Under the pieces are notes generated by a model. It was given only the letters and a program-made list of their open reading frames with translations. It searched no databases and was not told where the DNA came from. Positions 5,450-17,702 of a stretch of 64,000 bases of DNA are shown here, one piece after another. Made by a program: the position numbers and the translations under genes. How positions within the stretch are numbered: position 1 is the first letter of the stretch; every line of letters begins with the position of its first letter. The DNA comes from Staphylococcus warneri (GTDB lineage Bacteria > Bacillota > Bacilli > Staphylococcales > Staphylococcaceae): assembly GCF_900636385.1 (NCBI RefSeq), contig NZ_LR134269.1:1922001-1986000 (forward strand). Direction: 5' to 3'.

Positions 5450-7825
5450 TTATTTTTTCTTTTTACGTGATTTTTTCTTAACGCTTTTATCTTTATAGAA
5501 TGGTTTATGCTTCGTGTTGCCTTTTTTATCTTGTTGGCGTGCATTTTTACCTTTACGTTGTTTACGTTTGTTTTTACCGTTTCCTTTATCATCAGATTTT
5601 GATTTATCTAATGATTTACCACGTGTTTTTGCTTGAATGGTCTTACCACGCGCTGGTCGTTGGCTTCTATCATTCTTAGGTAATGGCATTCCTACGATTT
5701 GGAAATCAATCATGCGTTCATCCACATCGACATGTGTCACTTTGACTTTGACAGCGTCACCGATACGGAACACTTTGGCTTGGCGTTCACCAATTAATGC
5801 CATTTGACGTTCATCAAATTGATAATAATCATCGGTCATATTTGAAATATGGACCATACCTTCAATAGTATTTGGTAATTCAATGAACATACCAAAATTA
5901 GCTACAGAACTAATGATACCTTCGAATTCGTCACCAATGTGTTGAATCATATATTCAGCTTTCTTCAACTCATCTGTATCACGTTCTGCTTCAATCGCAC
6001 GTCGTTCACGTTGAGATGTGTGTTCAGCTAGTTCTGGTAGTTTATCTTCCCATTTATGTTGTTCCTTTTTATCCATTGAATGTTCAATAAGGTATTTACG
6101 AATTAAACGATGTACCGTTAAATCCGGATAACGACGTATAGGTGATGTGAAATGTGTGTAATACTCTGCAGATAGACCAAAGTGACCTAAGTTCACATCA
6201 TCATAATGTGCTTGTTGCATTGAACGTAACATCATCGTTGAGATAACCATTTGTTCTGGTCGTCCTTCAACCTCTTCTTGAATATTTTGAAGCGTTGTCG
6301 GATGAATATCTTCGCCTGTACCTTTAATCATAATGCCAAAGTTCGTAATAAAGTCAAAGAACTGTCTCAAACGTTCTGATTTAGGTTGTTCGTGGACACG
6401 ATAGATAAATGGTACTTCTAGTTTATTAAAGTGTTCAGCTACGGTTTCATTAGCCGCTAACATGAATGACTCAATTAAACGTTCACCTTCACCACGTTCG
6501 CGCACTTGTACATCTGTTGGAATGCCATCTTCATTAACAAGTACTTTCGCTTCGTTAATGTCGAAATCAATTTCACCACGACGTTTTCTCATATTTACTA
6601 AAAGGTTAGATAAATCTTGTGCCAAGTCAAGCATTGGTGTGACTTCACTATATTGACGACGCACATCTGGATTTTGTTCAGTAATAATTTGGTTAACCGC
6701 ATCATAAGTCATTCTGTAGTTTGAATGGATGACACTATCAAAAATGTCATGGTTCACTACTTCACCACGTGCATTGATTTCCATACGACAACTTAACGTT
6801 AAACGATCAACTTCAGGATTTAATGAACAAATACCATTACTTAATCTATGCGGAATCATTGGAATAACTCTGTCTACTAAGTACACGCTTGTAGCTCTAT
6901 CATAAGCCTCTTTATCTAAAGCTGAATCTTCAGTTACATAATAACTAACATCTGCAATACTTACAGTTAATTCCGTATTACCATTTTTTAATTTTTTAAC
7001 GCTAATGGCGTCATCTAAGTCTTTAGCATCTGCGCCATCAATTGTAATCGTTAATTCGTCTCTTAAATCATGACGTCCTTCGATTTCAGAAGGTTCAATT
7101 TCATCAGGAACATCTTCAGCTTCTTTAAGTACATTATCTGGGAATTCTATTTCAATACCATGTTGATAAATGATAGATAAAATATCTACACCAGGATCGT
7201 TTTTATGGCCTAGTATTGCTGAAATGTGGCCTTCCGGGTTATCTGTACCATCAGCATATTTAGTGATTTGCACTAATACTTTATGACCATCTACTGCACC
7301 TAAGCTTTGACCCTTAGGAATAAAGATATCCTGCATAATACGTTTATCATCTGGAATGACAAACCCGAAATGTTTCGCTTCACTATAAGTACCTACTACT
7401 TGAGTGACAGAGTGTTTTTCGATGGATTTGACTTCCCCTTCTGTCTTGCCTTTAAAGTCGCCTCTACCTTTGTGAACTTCTACAATGACGGTATCTCCAT
7501 CTAAGGCTCTATTGATTTTTGTTGGCGGGATGAAGATGTCATCTACACCCTCTTCTTCTGGTCTTAAGAACGCAAATCCTTTTTTATTCTGACTTAACGT
7601 TCCTCTTACTAATTTCGAATTTGACTTACTAGATTGCTTTCGTTGATATCTATCTGTCTTCGTACGTTCAATCAAACCAGTTTGTTCTAGTTCAACAAGC
7701 ACCTTTATTAAATCTCTGAATGAGTCGGCACTATTTAAACCTAACGCATCTTGAAAATCTGATACTGACATGGGTTCGTAGTCAGGTTGTTTAATCATTT
7801 CTTCGATGGATTGTTTTAAATTCAT
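5450..7825 (-). CDS. rnr: Ribonuclease R
   Basis: This is a processive 3'-5' exoribonuclease that degrades structured RNA and takes part in tmRNA-linked mRNA turnover. The 791-aa domain order is complete. It has an N-terminal helix-turn-helix (about 1-65), two cold-shock domains (about 75-200), and the RNB catalytic domain starting near 250, with the metal-binding aspartates in TIDGADAKDLDDA (about 261-273). An S1 domain (GIISSVANFGMFIEL) and a Lys/Arg-rich tail from about residue 715 follow. The tail is long and strongly basic, as in other staphylococcal RNase R. The gene is immediately upstream of smpB, probably co-transcribed. Confidence 0.96.
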   Translation of the reverse strand: MNLKQSIEEMIKQPDYEPMSVSDFQDALGLNSADSFRDLIKVLVELEQTGLIERTKTDRYQRKQSSKSNSKLVRGTLSQNKKGFAFLRPEEEGVDDIFIPPTKINRALDGDTVIVEVHKGRGDFKGKTEGEVKSIEKHSVTQVVGTYSEAKHFGFVIPDDKRIMQDIFIPKGQSLGAVDGHKVLVQITKYADGTDNPEGHISAILGHKNDPGVDILSIIYQHGIEIEFPDNVLKEAEDVPDEIEPSEIEGRHDLRDELTITIDGADAKDLDDAISVKKLKNGNTELTVSIADVSYYVTEDSALDKEAYDRATSVYLVDRVIPMIPHRLSNGICSLNPEVDRLTLSCRMEINARGEVVNHDIFDSVIHSNYRMTYDAVNQIITEQNPDVRRQYSEVTPMLDLAQDLSNLLVNMRKRRGEIDFDINEAKVLVNEDGIPTDVQVRERGEGERLIESFMLAANETVAEHFNKLEVPFIYRVHEQPKSERLRQFFDFITNFGIMIKGTGEDIHPTTLQNIQEEVEGRPEQMVISTMMLRSMQQAHYDDVNLGHFGLSAEYYTHFTSPIRRYPDLTVHRLIRKYLIEHSMDKKEQHKWEDKLPELAEHTSQRERRAIEAERDTDELKKAEYMIQHIGDEFEGIISSVANFGMFIELPNTIEGMVHISNMTDDYYQFDERQMALIGERQAKVFRIGDAVKVKVTHVDVDERMIDFQIVGMPLPKNDRSQRPARGKTIQAKTRGKSLDKSKSDDKGNGKNKRKQRKGKNARQQDKKGNTKHKPFYKDKSVKKKSRKKKK

Positions 7826-7858
7826 TATGCCCCTCCTTTCTAATTATCTTGTTTATTT

Positions 7859-8599
7859 TTATTCTGACCAATCTAATGATTCTAAAAATTCGTATATATC
7901 CTCAAAGACTTGTTCTTTTTCTTTATCGATTGTGATTACATGTCCTGAGTTCGCATACCATTTAATATCTTTATCATCAGATTCTACAGTTTCATATATA
8001 TAATTTGCTGATTGAGGATCAATCATTTTATCTTGTTCTGCTTGAACAACTAATATTGGGTCCATCACTTCATCCACTTGATCTTTAACGCCTTTCATTG
8101 TAGCACTTAATTCTTCAAGTGTTTCAGTTGGATGGAAATGTTCCATTTCTTGATCAATGGTCGCTTGATCTTTACCCTCATATTTCTTGAAATTTCTAGC
8201 ATATTCTAAAAACCCGTCGTAAATTGTGCTCGATGACTTATCATCCATAGGAGCGCACATAGTTATAATACCCTTAACATCTCTGTTTAAGCTTAATTTT
8301 AGAGCAAAAACGCCACCTAATGATAATCCCGCAACTGCGATTTCATCATATCCTTGATCAACTAAATATTGATAGCCATCTAAGACATCTTTAAACCATA
8401 CGTATGGACTTGATTTTAATATCTCTTCAGGTGGTGCAGCATGTCCCTCATATTGTGGCGCATAAGATGTATAGCCCTTTTTCTGTAAGAAACGGCCTAA
8501 TTGTCTTACATCTGAAGAATTACCTGTAAATCCATGTAATAACAATACTGCACGCTTGCCCTCTTCGAAAAAGAAAGGCTTAGGTAGTTTAATTTGCAT
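7859..8599 (-). CDS. est: Carboxylesterase, alpha/beta hydrolase
   Basis: This small serine esterase has a likely role on short-chain acyl esters. The 246-aa protein shows the oxyanion-hole LLLHGFTG, the nucleophile elbow GLSLGG with Ser at about 93, an acidic residue in EQDKMID, and the catalytic His in NSGHVI near residue 222. This is the Est30-type carboxylesterase family. I place the start at the ATG at 8599, giving MQIKLPKPFFFEEGK. The GAGGG site nine nt upstream supports it, and a longer ATG at 8629 has no site. The gene lies between secG and rnr, as in other staphylococci. Confidence 0.9.
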   Translation of the reverse strand: MQIKLPKPFFFEEGKRAVLLLHGFTGNSSDVRQLGRFLQKKGYTSYAPQYEGHAAPPEEILKSSPYVWFKDVLDGYQYLVDQGYDEIAVAGLSLGGVFALKLSLNRDVKGIITMCAPMDDKSSSTIYDGFLEYARNFKKYEGKDQATIDQEMEHFHPTETLEELSATMKGVKDQVDEVMDPILVVQAEQDKMIDPQSANYIYETVESDDKDIKWYANSGHVITIDKEKEQVFEDIYEFLESLDWSE

Positions 8600-8702
8600 G
8601 ATGTTCATCCCTCTTCCAAAAGTATTCATAAACCATTTTTATATCAAACGACTTCCCTTTATTAGTCAATATCTCTACCATTCATTTTCTCTTTATTATA
8701 AA

Positions 8703-8731
8703 TAAAAAAGCCCGACATGAACATCGTCGGA
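8703..8731 (-). terminator. secG terminator
   Basis: TCCGAC...GTCGGG on the minus strand is followed by TTTTTT directly after secG. The stem is GC-rich and the loop short. Confidence 0.85.
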
Positions 8732-8733
8732 CC

Positions 8734-8967
8734 TTATAAACCAAGATAACTTATGCCAATCATAAGTAAAAAGAATATTACAGATAAAATTATTGTTAAT
8801 CTATGCAAGAATAAATCGACGCCACGTTGTTTTTGTTTACCAAATAACTGTTCTGCGCCGCCACTGATAGCACCTGAAAGTCCATTACTTTTTCCTTCTT
8901 GGAGTAATACAACAGTCACTAATGCAATACAATCTATAATTAATAATACGACGAAAAATGTATGCAT
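8734..8967 (-). CDS. secG: Preprotein translocase subunit SecG
   Basis: SecG is the small membrane subunit of the SecYEG channel. The 77-aa protein has two membrane helices (about 2-21 and 55-75). The conserved cytoplasmic loop reads [21 protein letters not shown], a SecG signature. The start is the ATG at 8967, with GGAGG nine nt upstream; the longer frame reaching 9015 lacks a site. SecA is encoded elsewhere in this window (38417-40951). Confidence 0.93.
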   Translation of the reverse strand: MHTFFVVLLIIDCIALVTVVLLQEGKSNGLSGAISGGAEQLFGKQKQRGVDLFLHRLTIILSVIFFLLMIGISYLGL

Positions 8968-9035
8968 AAAAATTGTCCTCCATTCATTATATACGAATCG
9001 AATTATAACACACATTCGTATTGTTTATCAATCTT

Positions 9036-9494
9036 CTATCGATTGAACGTACTTTTACGCTTAATTGATACGACTAACATATAAGCTGCTAAAATAAGTG
9101 AACCAATCACTACAATTAAAATTGGTAATATGGCAATCACACTTTTAACATCTAGTATCGCTTGTACAACCATGTATAAATTGACGAGTGTAAAGAAAGC
9201 ATTCGAAATATATACTGCAAACATAAACCACCATAAATAAGGATGGCGATTCCAATATGCAATGACACCTGATAAATAAGCTAATAAATACATGACACCG
9301 TCAAATCTAAAACTGTTTAATACTTGATTTACTGAATTAGTCGTTGTCTTTTGACCTGCTAGTGATAACAGTGTTTTGACAGTTGTAGCATCTAACACGA
9401 TAAAATTATGAATGATTAACAATATGAAAAATATAAGTGAACTGATAGCTATTACATTACCTGTAACGACTTCTCTTTTTGTTGTTTCAGCCAT
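9036..9494 (-). CDS. Conserved membrane protein, 152 aa
   Basis: This integral membrane protein has four predicted helices (about 13-30, 67-84, 90-110 and 117-143) and a basic C-terminal end (SIKRKSTFNR). I do not recognise a functional family. It sits between eno and secG, a position I remember being held by a similar gene in other staphylococci, so it is probably a conserved genus gene rather than an accessory one. Its upstream partner eno ends in a terminator at 9609-9645, so it must have its own promoter in 9495-9608. Confidence 0.75.
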   Translation of the reverse strand: MAETTKREVVTGNVIAISSLIFFILLIIHNFIVLDATTVKTLLSLAGQKTTTNSVNQVLNSFRFDGVMYLLAYLSGVIAYWNRHPYLWWFMFAVYISNAFFTLVNLYMVVQAILDVKSVIAILPILIVVIGSLILAAYMLVVSIKRKSTFNR

Positions 9495-9608
9495 TGTCGT
9501 TCTCCTTTTATAATTGAATACTTACATTATTATACCAGTTTGTATATATAAGTTAAATCATACTTATTGATATACATTTTATTGATTAGACACAATAGCA
9601 TGAACATA

Positions 9609-9645
9609 TAAAAAACCCGTTACAGCCTCAACTCTGTAACGGGTT
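9609..9645 (-). terminator. eno terminator
   Basis: AACCCGTTACAG...CTGTAACGGGTT, a perfect 12-bp stem, is followed by a T-run on the minus strand. It closes the glycolytic operon. Confidence 0.92.
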
Positions 9646-9711
9646 ATATTTCTAGGATGCACATCCTAGACTTTTAGCGTGAACTCAATAATTTTAAAGA
9701 TAAAACAAAAC

Positions 9712-11043
<1,332 letters not shown>

Positions 11044-11093
11044 TTAAAGCTATTATAGCTTTATTTATTTAATTAATAAAATGATAATACATG

Positions 11094-11114
11094 TTGTTAA
11101 CGAAAAGTTAACAA
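11094..11114. repeat. Inverted repeat upstream of eno
   Basis: TTGTTAAC-GAAAA-GTTAACAA is a perfect 8-bp inverted repeat in the gpmI-eno gap, about 80 bp before the eno start and upstream of a TATAAT. It has no T-run, so it could be an operator or a processing hairpin rather than a terminator. Confidence 0.5.
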
Positions 11115-11157
11115 ACAAGGGAACTTAATTCCTTATTTGAAACACATTTTCTATAAA

Positions 11158-12675
11158 TTAATGATTAATTAAAGATTCACCTGTCATATCTTCAGGTTGT
11201 TGAACATTTAATAAATCTAATAATGTTGGTGCTAAGTCACCTAAGCGACCAGTTTCTCTTAAAGTTACGCCTTCTTTTGTAACAATAACTGGAACTGGGT
11301 TAGTTGTATGTGTAGTCATTGGTTGATCATCATCTGTTAAGACTTGGTCAGAGTTACCATGGTCTGCAGTGATAATCGCATGACCACCCATATCGATAAT
11401 TTTATCTACAACTTCACCTAAACATTCATCAACAGCTTCGATAGCTTTGATTGTTGGCTCTAACATACCACTGTGACCAACCATGTCAGGATTAGCAAAG
11501 TTTAATAAGATTAAATCTAAATCACCTTTGTCTAATTCTTCTAATAAGGCATCTTTTACTTCATATGCGCTCATTTCTGGTTTTAAGTCATAAGTTGCAA
11601 CTTTAGGTGAATCGATTAAACGTCTACGTTCACCTTCAAATTCAGCATTACGACCACCACTCATGAAGTAAGTGACATGAGGGAATTTTTCAGTCTCAGC
11701 AATACGTAATTGTGTAAGATTATTATCTTGAGCAACTTCACCAATTGTATTTTTAAGATCTACTTTTTCAAATACAACTTCAGCATCAACGTCATCGTTG
11801 TATTTTGTAAATGTAGCATAGAATAAGTCATTAACTCGTTCTACTTTGAAACCTTCAAATGCTTTATTAGTGAATACTTCTGATAATTGTGCAGCTCTGT
11901 CTGGACGGAAGTTATAGAAAATAACTGCATCTCCGTCATTAACGCCATCATTTTGTCCTTCAACGATAAATGGTTCAACAAACTCATCTGTTAAATCTTT
12001 ATCATAGTTCGCTTCTACACCTTCTTTAGCAGTAGCGAATGTAGGACCTTCAAAATTACGAATTGCGTTGTAAGCTTTTTCTTCACGATCCCAACGTTTA
12101 TCACGGTCCATTGCATAATAACGTCCAGATACTGAAGCAAATTGGCCTACACCTAATTCTTTAAATTTAGCTTCTGTTTCTTCGATATATTTAATTGCAG
12201 ATTTTTGATCAACGTCACGTCCATCTAAAAATGCATGTACATATACTTTTTCAACACCTTGCTTTTTAGCTAATTCTAAAATAGCAAATAAGTGTTTATA
12301 ATGACTGTGAACACCGCCATCTGATAGTAAACCGAATACATGTAATGCAGAATTGTTGTCTTTCACATGTTTTACTGCGTTATTTAACACATCATTTTCG
12401 AAGAAGTCTCCGTCTTCGATTGATTTGTTAATACGAGTTAAACTTTGATAAACAATACGTCCAGCACCAATATTCATGTGTCCTACTTCAGAGTTACCCA
12501 TTTGGCCTTCAGGAAGACCAACATCTAATCCACTTGCCTCTATTTGAGTAGTTGGATATTTATTGTAGTAACGATCAAAATTAGGTTTGTTTGCTAATTT
12601 TACAGCGTTACCGTGTTCACTTTCACGATTTGCAAAACCATCTAAAATGATTAAGGCAGTTGGTTGTTTTGCCAT
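11158..12675 (-). CDS. gpmI: 2,3-bisphosphoglycerate-independent phosphoglycerate mutase
   Basis: This enzyme interconverts 3- and 2-phosphoglycerate using two Mn ions. The 505-aa protein has the alkaline phosphatase-like fold. The catalytic Ser is in [14 protein letters not shown] (about residue 62), and metal ligands lie in LDGFANR near the N-terminus, in [10 protein letters not shown] and in TADHGNSD. It starts two nt after the tpiA stop, so the two genes are translationally close and surely co-transcribed. Confidence 0.97.
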   Translation of the reverse strand: MAKQPTALIILDGFANRESEHGNAVKLANKPNFDRYYNKYPTTQIEASGLDVGLPEGQMGNSEVGHMNIGAGRIVYQSLTRINKSIEDGDFFENDVLNNAVKHVKDNNSALHVFGLLSDGGVHSHYKHLFAILELAKKQGVEKVYVHAFLDGRDVDQKSAIKYIEETEAKFKELGVGQFASVSGRYYAMDRDKRWDREEKAYNAIRNFEGPTFATAKEGVEANYDKDLTDEFVEPFIVEGQNDGVNDGDAVIFYNFRPDRAAQLSEVFTNKAFEGFKVERVNDLFYATFTKYNDDVDAEVVFEKVDLKNTIGEVAQDNNLTQLRIAETEKFPHVTYFMSGGRNAEFEGERRRLIDSPKVATYDLKPEMSAYEVKDALLEELDKGDLDLILLNFANPDMVGHSGMLEPTIKAIEAVDECLGEVVDKIIDMGGHAIITADHGNSDQVLTDDDQPMTTHTTNPVPVIVTKEGVTLRETGRLGDLAPTLLDLLNVQQPEDMTGESLINH

Positions 12676-12677
12676 AA

Positions 12678-13439
<762 letters not shown>

Positions 13440-13541
13440 TCAATACACTCCTTAATATTTTAATGTTTATTGGTATACTATATATCTTTCAACATTCGTT
13501 TTCCCGAATATATCTGAGAAAAACACAACATTTTATAGATA

Positions 13542-14732
13542 TTATTTATTGTTGATTGCTTTAATACCAGGTAATTCTTTACCTTCTAAGTATTCTAATG
13601 ATGCACCGCCACCAGTAGAAATGTGAGTGAAGTTATCTTCGAATCCTAGTGAGATTGCTGCTGCTGCAGAATCACCACCACCGATAATTGTCACGGCATC
13701 TTTTAAGTTAGCGATTGACTCACATACACCGATAGTACCTTGAGCAAAGTTACTAAATTCGAATACACCCATAGGTCCATTCCATACTAATGTATGCGCA
13801 CCTTGTAATTCTTTGTTAAATAATTCAACAGTTTTAGGACCAACATCCATTGCTTCTTGGTCTTTTGGAATATCATCAATTGATACTTCAGTGATTTCTG
13901 CATCATTTGAGAATTCTTTTGCTACTTTAGCGTCAACAGGTAATACAATTTGGTCTCCATTGCTTTCTAGTAATTCTTTAGCAAAGTCAATTTTGTCTTC
14001 TTCTAATAAAGATAATCCAATTTCTTTACCTTGTGCTTTAAGGAATGTATAAGCCATTCCACCACCGATAAGGATTTTATCAGCAATGTTTAATAAGTTT
14101 TTGATTACACCGATTTTATCAGAAACTTTAGCACCACCAAGGATTGCTACCACTGGTTTGTGTGGATCATTTACTACGCCACCAATGAATTTAATTTCTT
14201 TTTCCATTAAGAAACCAGCTGCAGTTTCTAAATGAGTAGAAATACCTACGTTAGAAGCATGTTCACGGTGAGCAGTACCGAATGCATCATTTACAAATAC
14301 GTCACCTAATGAAGCCCAGTATTTACCTAATTCTGGGTCATTTTTAGATTCTTTTTTACCATCTAAATCTTCAAAACGAGTATTTTGTACTAATAATACA
14401 TCACCAGCTTTAAGATCTTTGATTGCAGATTCTAATTTTTCGCCACGAGTTTCAGGTACAAATACAACGTCTTTATCCAATTTTTTAGATAAGTCATCTG
14501 CAACAGGTTTTAAAGTTAATGATTCTTTGTCGCTTTCTTCTTTCACTTTACCTAAGTGTGAGAATAAGACAACTTTACCACCTTGTTCGATGATGTATTT
14601 GATTGTTGGTAATGCTTGAACAATACGGTTATCGTTTGTGATTTCACCGTCTTTTAATGGTACGTTGAAGTCCGCACGAACTAATACCGTTTTGTCTTTA
14701 AGTTCTAAATCAGAAACTATTTTTTTAGCCAT
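13542..14732 (-). CDS. pgk: Phosphoglycerate kinase
   Basis: This enzyme makes ATP and 3-phosphoglycerate from 1,3-bisphosphoglycerate. The 396-aa protein has [14 protein letters not shown], the substrate-binding [14 protein letters not shown], the hinge region with [13 protein letters not shown] and the nucleotide-binding [10 protein letters not shown] use the ATG at 14732 (MAKKIVSD), eight nt after GGAGG. The ATG two codons earlier is only two nt from that site. The gene follows a terminator-like hairpin after gap, so its expression can differ from that of gap. Confidence 0.97.
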   Translation of the reverse strand: MAKKIVSDLELKDKTVLVRADFNVPLKDGEITNDNRIVQALPTIKYIIEQGGKVVLFSHLGKVKEESDKESLTLKPVADDLSKKLDKDVVFVPETRGEKLESAIKDLKAGDVLLVQNTRFEDLDGKKESKNDPELGKYWASLGDVFVNDAFGTAHREHASNVGISTHLETAAGFLMEKEIKFIGGVVNDPHKPVVAILGGAKVSDKIGVIKNLLNIADKILIGGGMAYTFLKAQGKEIGLSLLEEDKIDFAKELLESNGDQIVLPVDAKVAKEFSNDAEITEVSIDDIPKDQEAMDVGPKTVELFNKELQGAHTLVWNGPMGVFEFSNFAQGTIGVCESIANLKDAVTIIGGGDSAAAAISLGFEDNFTHISTGGGASLEYLEGKELPGIKAINNK

Positions 14733-14766
14733 TTTCATTTCCTCCTTTAATTAGGAAAACATATAT

Positions 14767-14804
14767 TAAAAAATAAGCGGAGAAGCGTTTGTGCTCCCCG
14801 CTTA
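14767..14804 (-). terminator. Terminator-like hairpin between gap and pgk
   Basis: TAAGCGG...CCGCTTA with a T-run on the minus strand lies downstream of gap and just before the pgk ribosome-binding site. It probably gives partial termination, so gap is expressed above the downstream genes. Confidence 0.8.
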
Positions 14805-14866
14805 CTCATAAGCTTTATTATAAAATTTAACAGTTAAGAGCACTAGTTAAATTAACTATGCTTTAA

Positions 14867-15901
<1,035 letters not shown>

Positions 15902-15926
15902 TTAAAAAGCTTTGAACTTTTTATTC

Positions 15927-16940
15927 CTAATTTAATATTACTTTCGCCGCAGCTTCATCAGTGATTAACACTGTGTTGTCAGGGGCAATGGTTAAGTAAG
16001 CTTTAATTGCTTCACCCTTAGATTGTCCACCTGCCACTGCATAGATAAAGTCTTTGGACTCAAGATCTTCTAATTGTAATCCTATTGTCTTTACTTTGTG
16101 GACGACATGACCTTGAGCATCAAAATAATAACCAAATGCTTCACCCACGGCTTGGTGATGTTGAAGCTTATCAATCACATCTTTATGTGACTGTCGTCGA
16201 TGCGCCATCTTCAGCGCATCACCAATACCATGTATCGTTACATTCGCTTGTTTAATTTTATCCAATGTATGACTGACTGAAGGTTCTAACATTAATGTAT
16301 TATATGTAGATTCACTTACGTTATCAGGCACATATAATGTTGTGTAATAACCACCCGCTTGTTGTGCCATACTTGATGCAATCGTATTTGCTTGATATAC
16401 CATATTTTCACCAAGACCACCACGAGCAGGTACGAAAAACACATTAAATGGTAGTAAATGAATAGATTCACTTACATAAGCCATTGTTGAACCACCAGTT
16501 ACTGACACAATTGCATCTTCGTATAAACTACTTTCTAATAACTGGCCAGCCTGTCTGCCCATTTCTCTTTTAACTGATTGTTTCTCGTCTGAATCACCAG
16601 GGACAACATGAACTTCTTTTATGTTGTACTTTTCTTTAATAGCGTTAGCCATTTTGTGATCATCTGAATAATGATTGAAATAATCATTTAATTGATTGAT
16701 TACCTCTTTACCCTTTTCAGTGATTTCCATTCCTGTTGATTTAACTTTGATTAGTTCTTGTTTTTTTAACAAATCTGTTTCAGAACGTAGAACTCTTTCC
16801 GTCAAATCCATATGTTCACTTAAACTACGTCGTCCAACTGGCTCATTTTGAGAAATAGTAGCTAAGATTGAAAAACGACGATACATCTTTTCGACCAAAT
16901 CTGGAATAAGTTGTTGTTGAATTTCGATCAAATCTTTCAC
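15927..16940 (-). CDS. cggR: Central glycolytic genes regulator CggR (GapR)
   Basis: This transcriptional repressor of the gap operon responds to fructose-1,6-bisphosphate in the Bacillus family member. It has an N-terminal helix-turn-helix region (ISQNEPVGRRSLSEHMDLTERVLRSE, split here as GRRSLSEHMDLTERVLR). A SorC/DeoR-like sugar-binding domain follows, with VSVTGGSTMAYV and PARGGLGENM. I place the start at the GTG at 16940 because AAGGAGG lies eight nt upstream, giving 337 aa, the length I remember for S. aureus GapR. The frame extends to an ATG at 16994 without a site. A palindromic operator lies at 17013-17026. Confidence 0.93.
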   Translation of the reverse strand: MKDLIEIQQQLIPDLVEKMYRRFSILATISQNEPVGRRSLSEHMDLTERVLRSETDLLKKQELIKVKSTGMEITEKGKEVINQLNDYFNHYSDDHKMANAIKEKYNIKEVHVVPGDSDEKQSVKREMGRQAGQLLESSLYEDAIVSVTGGSTMAYVSESIHLLPFNVFFVPARGGLGENMVYQANTIASSMAQQAGGYYTTLYVPDNVSESTYNTLMLEPSVSHTLDKIKQANVTIHGIGDALKMAHRRQSHKDVIDKLQHHQAVGEAFGYYFDAQGHVVHKVKTIGLQLEDLESKDFIYAVAGGQSKGEAIKAYLTIAPDNTVLITDEAAAKVILN

Positions 16941-17012
16941 TACTCTTTCCTCCTTGTATATTTCTAAAGGATGAGTCAATATTGCTTGAATCATAGAGGA
17001 TTGACGTTTGAA

Positions 17013-17026
17013 GTCCCACGTGGGAC
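17013..17026. promoter_or_regulatory. Palindromic operator upstream of cggR
   Basis: GTCCCACGTGGGAC is a perfect 14-bp palindrome. Its GGGAC half-sites resemble the CGGGAC half-sites of Bacillus CggR operators. It sits between the probable promoter and the cggR start, suited to autoregulation of cggR and the operon. Confidence 0.65.
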
Positions 17027-17051
17027 AGAATCTAACCTCTTTACAATTGCA

Positions 17052-17080
17052 ATAGTACTATTATGCGAATTAAAATGCAA
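17052..17080 (-). promoter_or_regulatory. Putative promoter of the glycolytic operon
   Basis: A -35 TTGCAT (17075-17080) and -10 TACTAT (17052-17057) lie 17 nt apart, ending about 25 bp upstream of the palindromic operator. Both boxes are imperfect. Confidence 0.4.
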
Positions 17081-17362
17081 GTAAATCCGCTCAAAATTTT
17101 CCAAATATTGTGTAAAGCGATTTCATTTACTTTAGGTATGGTTACGTGAATTCAATCACTTATTCATGATATTTTAAGCTATTCATCAACTTTTAGTTGT
17201 ACGCTATTAAATTGATAAATATTATTCTACACATTGATAATATTACCCTTTATGTTACGAGTTAACCATCTCTTTATAAAGCAACAATTCTTTTATAACA
17301 TTGTGCTTTTCATTTATAATCAATATAAGGACAACTCTTTTTGAAAGAAGGTTTAATTTATT

Positions 17363-17584
17363 TTGAGTACTGATGAGGAAAATAAAATAGAAGTTATTGA
17401 TCCAACTGATCCACGTTATAAAGATGATGAACATTTTCATCAAAATCGCTATGACGATAACAAATCCAATCATCAAGTTTATACATATGGATGTACACAC
17501 ACGGGATGTGGATGTTCTATTGGTTGCTCTACACTAATGCTCATTTCTCTTATAATCACAATGTTCATTTATTGGTTATTTTAA
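17363..17584 (+). CDS. Small Cys/His-rich tail-anchored membrane protein, 73 aa
   Basis: This gene starts at TTG, with AGAAGG about 11 nt upstream. The first 35 residues are acidic and charged (MSTDEENKIEVIDPTDPRYK). A Cys/His cluster follows (YGCTHTGCGCSIGCS), and then one C-terminal membrane helix of about 17 residues. Five cysteines in a short span next to the membrane suggest metal or redox chemistry, or lipidation, but I do not know a function. It is opposite to cggR and shares a bidirectional terminator with the next gene. Confidence 0.7.
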   Translation: MSTDEENKIEVIDPTDPRYKDDEHFHQNRYDDNKSNHQVYTYGCTHTGCGCSIGCSTLMLISLIITMFIYWLF

Positions 17585-17630
17585 ATGGTATTTGAGGCAC
17601 AGTACTGAATTTACTTACTTTTAAAAATAG

Positions 17631-17697
17631 AAAAGCCGATAAGGTCAGTACATTAACTTGCAAATCGCAATTGTACGAAATACCTTATCGGCCTTTT
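17631..17697. terminator. Bidirectional terminator
   Basis: GCCGATAAGGT (17635-17645) pairs with ACCTTATCGGC (17682-17692), with an inner GTAC/GTAC pair and A/T runs on both sides. It lies between convergent genes. Confidence 0.85.
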
Positions 17698-17702
17698 ATT
17701 TT

